The notes beneath the pieces were generated by a model, which saw nothing but the letters and a program-made list of their open reading frames with translations, ran no database searches and had not been told where the DNA came from. The position numbers were made by a program, and so were the translations under genes. Of a DNA stretch of 6,321 bases, positions 1 through 4,800 are shown in pieces (positions within the stretch are counted from its first letter, which is position 1; each line of letters starts with the position of its first letter). This DNA is from Thermoplasmata archaeon (GTDB taxonomy: Archaea > Thermoplasmatota > DTKX01 > GCA-020343715), in contig CP070808.1 in the NCBI GenBank assembly GCA_020343715.1, positions 1,276,246 through 1,282,566 on the forward strand, read 5' to 3'.

Positions 1-325
1 CCAGGCACATGAACACGAAGTCGGAGTCTCCCGCGTTGCGGAACTGGTGCCAGTCGTTGGCGGGAACGTAGACGACGTCCTCTGGGTGAAGGGTGTGGTC
101 CTCCCCCTCGTACTTCAGCACGCCCTCTCCCGACATGACGTAGATCTCATGCTCGAAGTCATGCTGGTGATAGGGTGTGTGGCCGCCCTTCTTGACGGAG
201 AACCTCCGCATCTCGAAGTTGGGGACGCCGTGGTCCTTCTTCAGCAACCACTGGATGGTGACGTCCTTGGCACCTTCCATCTCCACGTCCTCGACATCGG
301 TCCGAGAGATACTGGACTTGTACAT
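1..325 (-). CDS. Small single-domain cupin protein (3' end cut by window edge)
   Basis: The 108 visible residues form one conserved beta-barrel cupin domain. Residues 47-68 approximate the first cupin motif: G47/G48, then H53, H55 and E60 spaced HxHxxxxE, then G66/G68. Residues 82-97 form the second motif, with P88, H93 and N97. H53, H55, E60 and H93 are the expected ligands for a divalent metal (Fe, Mn, Zn or Ni in the family). The usual glycine after the motif-2 proline is Asn90. Stand-alone cupins of this kind are usually about 110-120 residues, so only a few C-terminal residues should be missing. The start is well fixed: an in-frame TGA lies two codons upstream (329-331), and a GAGG Shine-Dalgarno sequence (334-337) sits 8 nt before the ATG. 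No signal peptide is seen, so it should be cytoplasmic. The gene is divergent from the acetyltransferase at 444. The family includes dioxygenases, isomerases and sugar- or ligand-binding proteins, and the substrate cannot be read from the sequence. Confidence 0.9.
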   Translation of the reverse strand, partial: MYKSSISRTDVEDVEMEGAKDVTIQWLLKKDHGVPNFEMRRFSVKKGGHTPYHQHDFEHEIYVMSGEGVLKYEGEDHTLHPEDVVYVPANDWHQFRNAGDSDFVFMCL

Positions 326-333
326 CCTTCATA

Positions 334-337
334 CCTC
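334..337 (-). promoter_or_regulatory. Shine-Dalgarno sequence of the cupin gene
   Basis: On the minus strand GAGG lies 8 nt upstream of the ATG at 325-323. With the in-frame TGA at 331-329, it settles the start codon. A GAAGG directly abutting the ATG is too close to act as the main site. Confidence 0.6.
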
Positions 338-360
338 GTCCAGGGCAACGGCCAGGGCCC

Positions 361-367
361 TAAAATA
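361..367 (-). promoter_or_regulatory. Possible weak TATA box for the cupin gene
   Basis: Reading the minus strand, TATTTTA is the most AT-rich stretch upstream of the cupin gene. Its centre is about 39 nt before the ATG. With archaeal spacing of about 25 nt from TATA box to transcription start, the mRNA would begin near 338, giving a leader of about 13 nt that just includes the GAGG site. The match to the TTTAWATA consensus is partial, so this is a tentative call. Confidence 0.35.
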
Positions 368-414
368 CCTTGGGGCGAACGCTCTCAAGCCTGGGAACCG
401 TGGCGGAAGGCTCA

Positions 415-422
415 TTTATATA
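415..422 (+). promoter_or_regulatory. Archaeal TATA box (box A) for the acetyltransferase gene
   Basis: TTTATATA is an exact match to the archaeal box A consensus TTTAWATA and stands out in a very GC-rich background. Its centre is about 25 nt before the ATG at 444. Because archaeal transcription normally starts 24-28 nt downstream of the box centre, the transcript should begin at or within about 3 nt of the ATG. A purine-rich stretch (GGAAGG, 406-411 region) just upstream could contribute to a TFB recognition element, but it is not a clear BRE match. Confidence 0.75.
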
Positions 423-443
423 GTGCGGACAAGGGAAAAGGGC

Positions 444-1211
444 ATGCGGAGGTTGGACAAGACCCAGGAGCGTGCCTTTTCGCTCAGGATTGCAGGGGAC
501 CCCAAGACCGCGTGCGCTCACTACGCCATCGATTTCTGCGACGCCGCGGTCCACAGGACCAACGACTCCAGGGCCTACATCGTCGTCATGCCAGACCCCC
601 ACCCCGAGGTCCACATAATCGGCACCGGGGAGGTGGGAGAGGTGCTAGAGTTCCTGCGACCGCTGCCCCAGGACACCAAGATCCTCATGTCAAAGCACCA
701 GTACGCACAGCTGGCCCACACCCTGATGGCCAGGTCGATGCGGGTCATCGAGCTCTACACAGGCGAGCCGGGGGCCACCCCCTCGCGCCTACCTCCACCG
801 GACCCGTCCTTCGACATCCGTGAGGTGCTGTACTCCGACGTGCCGATGCTGCGCAGCATGCCCAGGGAGGCTGAGTTCCTCTTCTGTGGCTACAAGGAGC
901 CCCAGGACCTGGTGGCCAGGAGCGCCGCCTTCGGGGCCTTCAACGGCACCGACGTCGTCTCCATGGCCACTGTCGAGATGGGCAGGTCCTACGCCAACAT
1001 GCGGGTGTTCACCATACCCGACCACAGGGGGAAGGGCCTGGCCACCCTCTGCGCCGCCAGCATCCTCGACCGTCTCCGCCCCACGGGGGAGCGCCCCCTC
1101 TTCTGCGTGAAGGCCGAGAACGGCAGTCCCGAGAGGGCAATGGCACGGCGCTTCGGTATGCAGCTCTCCGGGGAGCTGGCGATGGTCGAGCGGAAGTTCA
1201 TGGTCCAGTGA
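444..1211 (+). CDS. GNAT-family N-acetyltransferase with an uncharacterised N-terminal domain
   Basis: The predicted 255-residue protein has a C-terminal GNAT fold (about residues 124-255) expected to transfer an acetyl group from acetyl-CoA to an amine. Motif A reads RVFTIPDHRGKGLA (187-200), in which R195-G-K-G-L-A200 fits the pyrophosphate-binding pattern R/Q-x-x-G-x-G/A. Motif B follows: Asn226 in AENGSPERAM, then the helix ending RRFGM (235-239), as in FR47-like members. Residues 1-123 are about as long as a second domain (for example VHIIGTGEVGEVLEFL, 56-71), and I recognise no family there. The frame is open back to 177, but that extension would overlap the cupin gene and include the TATA box at 415-422. 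An in-frame GTG at 423 abuts the box and would precede the transcript, so ATG444 is chosen. Upstream purines (GGG at 433-435) make only a weak ribosome site, as expected for a leaderless message. No signal peptide or membrane segment is seen, so it should be cytoplasmic. The substrate is unknown. Confidence 0.87.
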   Translation: MRRLDKTQERAFSLRIAGDPKTACAHYAIDFCDAAVHRTNDSRAYIVVMPDPHPEVHIIGTGEVGEVLEFLRPLPQDTKILMSKHQYAQLAHTLMARSMRVIELYTGEPGATPSRLPPPDPSFDIREVLYSDVPMLRSMPREAEFLFCGYKEPQDLVARSAAFGAFNGTDVVSMATVEMGRSYANMRVFTIPDHRGKGLATLCAASILDRLRPTGERPLFCVKAENGSPERAMARRFGMQLSGELAMVERKFMVQ

Positions 1212-1237
1212 GGCGAAGGTATCTTCTACCACCCTGA

Positions 1238-1258
1238 CCTCCCAGGTGACCCTGGAGG
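1238..1258 (+). repeat. Short imperfect inverted repeat after the acetyltransferase gene
   Basis: CCTCCCAGG (1238-1246) and CCTGGAGG (1251-1258) can form an 8-bp stem with one bulged C and a TGAC loop. It begins 27 nt after the acetyltransferase stop codon. No T-tract follows, which archaeal terminators normally have, so it is not called a terminator. It could be a protein-binding site or chance pairing in GC-rich DNA. Confidence 0.35.
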
Positions 1259-1297
1259 GAACGTGATGTCACATGGACCATCGGAGGAACCCGCCGA

Positions 1298-1327
1298 GGG
1301 GTGCACCGAAGAAGGTTTCTGCACCCT
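1298..1327 (+). repeat. Hairpin-forming inverted repeat upstream of the PfpI gene
   Basis: GGGTGCA (1299-1305) is a perfect 7-base inverted match to TGCACCC (1320-1326). The pairing continues inside as GAA (1308-1310) with TTC (1317-1319), plus a possible G-U pair (1311/1316), after a two-base CC bulge. The stem is therefore about 10-11 bp with an AAGG loop. It ends some 18 nt before the AGGAGG ribosome site of the PfpI gene. It may be an operator, a 5' leader structure or, less likely without a T-tract, the end of the upstream transcript. A convincing TATA box for the PfpI gene is not visible in this 148-bp spacer. Confidence 0.45.
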
Positions 1328-1344
1328 AGACCTTACCCGGGAAG

Positions 1345-1350
1345 AGGAGG
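1345..1350 (+). promoter_or_regulatory. Strong Shine-Dalgarno sequence of the PfpI gene
   Basis: AGGAGG, within a longer purine run (1341-1355), lies 9 nt upstream of ATG1360. An out-of-frame ATG at 1355 is too close to the site and opens a different frame, so ATG1360 is the start. The contrast with the acetyltransferase gene, which lacks a strong site, implies that the PfpI message has a leader. Confidence 0.75.
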
Positions 1351-1359
1351 AGAGATGAG

Positions 1360-1866
1360 ATGGCGAAGGTGCTCATGCTGGTGGACTCGGGATTCGAGGA
1401 CCTGGAACTCTATTACCCCAAGCTGAGGCTCATCGAGGCCGGACACACCGTCCATGTGGCAACCCCCGACGGAGAGCCACGGTCGGGCAAGCATGATTAC
1501 TCCGCATCCGCGGACCTGGCGATCCCGGTGGCGGATGCATCGGCCTACGACGCCCTGGTCGTCCCCGGCGGGTCTCGGTCCCCGGAGCAGCTCCGGGTGA
1601 ACGAGGACGCCCTGAGGGTTGTCCGGGACTTCGAGACGGCGGGCAAGCCCATCGCCTCCATATGCCACGGCCCATGGCTGCTGGCCAGCGCTGGCGCGCT
1701 CCAGGGCAAGAGGGCGACGTGCTACTTCATGATCCGGGACGACGTCAAGAACGCGGGGGCCGAGTACGTGGACGAGGAGGTTGTGGAGTCTGGCAACCTC
1801 ATAACGTCACGGACGCCCATCGACCTGCCCGCCTTCATGAGGACGCTCCTGGCAAGACTGGGCTGA
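1360..1866 (+). CDS. pfpI: DJ-1/PfpI-family protein (PfpI-type intracellular protease/deglycase)
   Basis: The 168-residue product is full length for the PfpI branch of the DJ-1 superfamily. It opens with the first strand of the fold (AKVLMLVDSGFEDLEL), whose Glu13 matches the conserved acidic residue near the catalytic cysteine. A PGG turn follows at 69-71, with Glu76 in SPEQLR. The nucleophile elbow is SICHGPWLLASAG (100-112), with Cys102 and His103. Near the end, NLITSRTPIDLPAF (146-159) is typical of PfpI-like proteins. In the family, Cys, His and a Glu from a neighbouring subunit form the active site of a hexamer. Members have been described both as intracellular proteases and as deglycases that repair methylglyoxal-modified protein or nucleotides; which activity applies here cannot be decided. 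It has no signal peptide and should be cytosolic. It follows the acetyltransferase gene by 148 bp on the same strand and faces the giant surface-protein gene, with only 9 nt between their stop codons. Confidence 0.95.
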   Translation: MAKVLMLVDSGFEDLELYYPKLRLIEAGHTVHVATPDGEPRSGKHDYSASADLAIPVADASAYDALVVPGGSRSPEQLRVNEDALRVVRDFETAGKPIASICHGPWLLASAGALQGKRATCYFMIRDDVKNAGAEYVDEEVVESGNLITSRTPIDLPAFMRTLLARLG

Positions 1867-1875
1867 CACCCCACA

Positions 1876-4800
1876 TCATTCGCCCATGATCTTGTAGTCG
1901 AGCAGCGAGGGCCAGACTGAGATCTCCTCCAGCGTCGCGGCGTCACGCACCCTCTCCACCCGCTTGCCGGGCATCTCGCTGGCAGCGGTGTCCATCACCT
2001 CGCTGGCCAGGTAGGTCAGCAGGCCAGTGGCGACGGCGCCGTCGTCCGAGGTCACGAATATCTCCAGCATGTGGTCGGCCCCATGGGTGGACTCCCTCAC
2101 GAGCACCTGGGGTGTACCGCCCTCGCCCGACCCCAGGAACCATGCCTCGGCCCTCATGAGGCTCTCGTCGTCCAGGTCCATGACCTTCATGGGCCCCTGC
2201 TCCACGACCAGTCCAACTGCGATTCCGTACAGGTCCTGGTGGTCCACGTCCATGCCGTAGTTGAACACCCTCCGACCGATGAAGCCCAGGCCCTTCTCGG
2301 ACATGGAGATGAGCCTTTCCTCGTCCATGTCGGTTCCCGCCTCGATGTAGGGGCATTCCACCTCGACGGGCATGGTGGGTGCTGGCACGTGGACGGTCCT
2401 GCCCTCCCTGTCGGTGTAGGTCACCATGACCCGCACTGTGGAAGACATGCATATCTCCGGCACGAGGCTTACGGCCACCTTGTGTTCCTTCCTCGGGGGC
2501 ACGTTGCCCAGGGACAGCCGTCCGTGGGACGAGAGGAGCTTGGGCGTGATGCTCTGGATCGAGAGGGCATCCTTGTCGTGGTCCAGGCGGAGCCTCACGT
2601 TGTTTAGGATGTGGTCGGTGTCGTTCCTCAGTCTCACGTCCAGCAACACCACCGAGCCCTGGTACGTCAGGTTGGCTGTGAGCTTCGCGGTCCACGCGTC
2701 GTGCACCACCACGGCAGTGTCCGTCGGCCCCGCCGATGCCAGGATGTCTTCCAGGACGCTCAGCGCCCCCTCGGTGGAGCGGTCCTGGAAGAGGCTCGAG
2801 AGCAGGTCCCTGATGTTGGCCCTGAAGCCGTCGTCCTCCCTTCCGCGGATCACGCACATGGCCCCGACACCACTCCTGAGGGCCAGGAGCACCCTGTGGC
2901 CGTCCAGCTCAAGGACGGCGAGCCCGTCCCCTCGCAGGCCCTTCCTCACCTCCTCCATGGAGTCCTGGTAAGGTCCGATGACCTCGTCCATTATGCCCGT
3001 GGATGCGAGGACGGTGCCGTTCGCCTCCAGTATCGCCACTCCCTCGACGACGAAGGCAGCCGGCTCAGCCGGGGCAGCCTCGCGGACGACCCGGGAGACC
3101 CTCCTTACCTTCTGAGCCCCGACGGCGGCACCAGCGACGGCGGCCTCATCCGCCCGCTGGGAGTCGACCTCGACGAATGACCTTACGTCGACGGGTTCCT
3201 CCGATGTCAGGGCCACGTCGAGCTTTTGGGCCTTCTCCTCGGTCTCTACGGGGGTCGGGCCAAGGTCCAGCTCCTCGGGCTCGTGGACCTCTGCCAGTGG
3301 GGCTCCCCGGCCACGTCGCGAATATGCGACCGCGCCGCCGGTCAGTCCCACGGCGACCAGGACCGCCAGCACCAGCCAGAGCATCGAACCCTGCCCATCC
3401 CCGTCCGTGGGCGAGGTCCGGCCCTTCACCCGGAGCTCCATCGATGTGGTGTCCGAGGCGGCCGACGGGTCGATGGCGGTGAAGTTGACGGAGGATATCC
3501 CCTTCTCTCCCAGGGCCCTGAAGCTGTACAGCAGCCCCTCCACCGAGACCAGTTCCAGGTACCTCTCGTCGAAGGCCACCCGCCACTCGAGCATGTGGTT
3601 CGGGTCATCGGGATCCACGTCGAAGGCCTCCGGACCCTGGAGGTACACCGACAGGTCCACCAGGAACTCCTCGTTGACCAACACCTCCACGGGCGCGAGT
3701 TCGAAGGTGATGAGGGGGGCCACGTTGGGGGGCTCACGCCATCTGAAGGTCCAGGCCTGCTCCGCCCCGTCCCTCCCGTCGGTGACCCTGAGGTGCACGT
3801 CGACCATGTGGGTGCCCCTCTCGAAGGGAGGGTCCCATGACAGCGTGCCCCCGGGGCTGATGGTCATGCCCTCGGGTCCCGCTACCAGGACGTATCCCAG
3901 CACATCCCCGTCCGGGTCCTCCGCGTCCACGGTGTAGATGTAGGGCGTGTCCCGCTTGGCAGCTAGGGGTGGCGTGGATGATATTGCCGGGGCCTGGTTG
4001 CCGCTGCCCCGGGCGTTGTTGACGTGAAGGACTATGCTAGCCTCCGCGGCCACGAAGCCGTCGTGGACCTGTACGACGATGGTGACGTCAGCACCGGCCC
4101 ACTCAGGACCAGGGGTCCAGACCAGTATGGATGTCAGGGGTGGCCCCGCTATCGTCGAATCCTCTGGGCCGTCCACGACGTCCACGCGCAGGTCCGTGAA
4201 GTACACGTCGTGCACCTCGATGGGCACCTGCACCCTCTCCCCCGCCATGGACACGATCCAGGATGGGAGGGCCACGCTGGGAACGTCGTTGTAGACCACC
4301 CATATCTCCGTTCCGTTGACGTTCCCCGCTGCGTCGGACAGCGTTAACGTGATGTTGTACGTCGCCAACCTGTCGAAGGAGTAGGTGGGTGTGACCCCCG
4401 TGAGCTCCGTGTGCTCGTCCCTGTCCCCCGACCAGTTGTTGAAGAGCACCGTCCACCGGTACGAGACGATCCCCACGTTGTCGAAGCACTGGCTGGCGTC
4501 GAGCAGCCCGTCGGAGGGGAAGAAGATGGTGGCGTTGTTGACCCCGACGATGACGGGCGCGGTTATGTCCATCACAAGGACCCAGAAGGACTCCTGGGCC
4601 ATGTTGCCCGCCCTGTCCCAGACGCTGACTGTCCCGGAGTGGTTGCCCGGGTCGGCGAAGGCATGGCCGAAGGTGGGTGTCTCCCACACCAGGGCATCGC
4701 CCTCCACTTCGATCCTCCATAGGAACGTCCCCGTGGTGAAGTCGAAGTTGGGATCGTTGTCAGTGGTTCCCGAGGCGTCGAAGATGAACCACTCCTCCTC

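Noticed and set aside
177..443. N-terminal extension of the acetyltransferase to an ATG at 177
   Set aside because: It would overlap the cupin gene by about 150 bp and span both promoter elements, and the extra residues look non-coding. ATG444, just after the TATA box, explains the data better.
47..823. Long plus-strand frame from 47 to 823
   Set aside because: It runs antisense through the cupin gene and out of frame through the acetyltransferase; its product is rich in Arg, His, Gly and Pro, with no recognisable domain. It is a by-product of GC-rich coding DNA.
789..1232. Minus-strand frame antisense to the acetyltransferase
   Set aside because: Low-complexity composition (G, H, E, A) and no domain, whereas the plus strand has clear GNAT motifs.
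1238..1258. Intrinsic terminator after the acetyltransferase
   Set aside because: A hairpin is possible, but no T-tract follows, and archaeal termination relies on T-runs rather than hairpins.
1336..1341. CCCGGG palindrome before the PfpI gene
   Set aside because: A six-base GC palindrome is expected by chance in this composition.
1..1866. A single pathway or operon joining cupin, acetyltransferase and PfpI genes
   Set aside because: The cupin gene is on the opposite strand, a 148-bp structured spacer separates the other two, and none has an identifiable substrate.
1943..2857. 304-codon minus-strand frame inside the surface-protein gene
   Set aside because: It is a shifted frame of the large gene and gives an Arg/Gly/His/Pro-rich product without structure; the large frame encodes well-formed strands and helices.
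2071..3482. Several plus-strand frames of 150-190 codons opposite the surface-protein tail
   Set aside because: All are antisense shadows with no start signals or domains.
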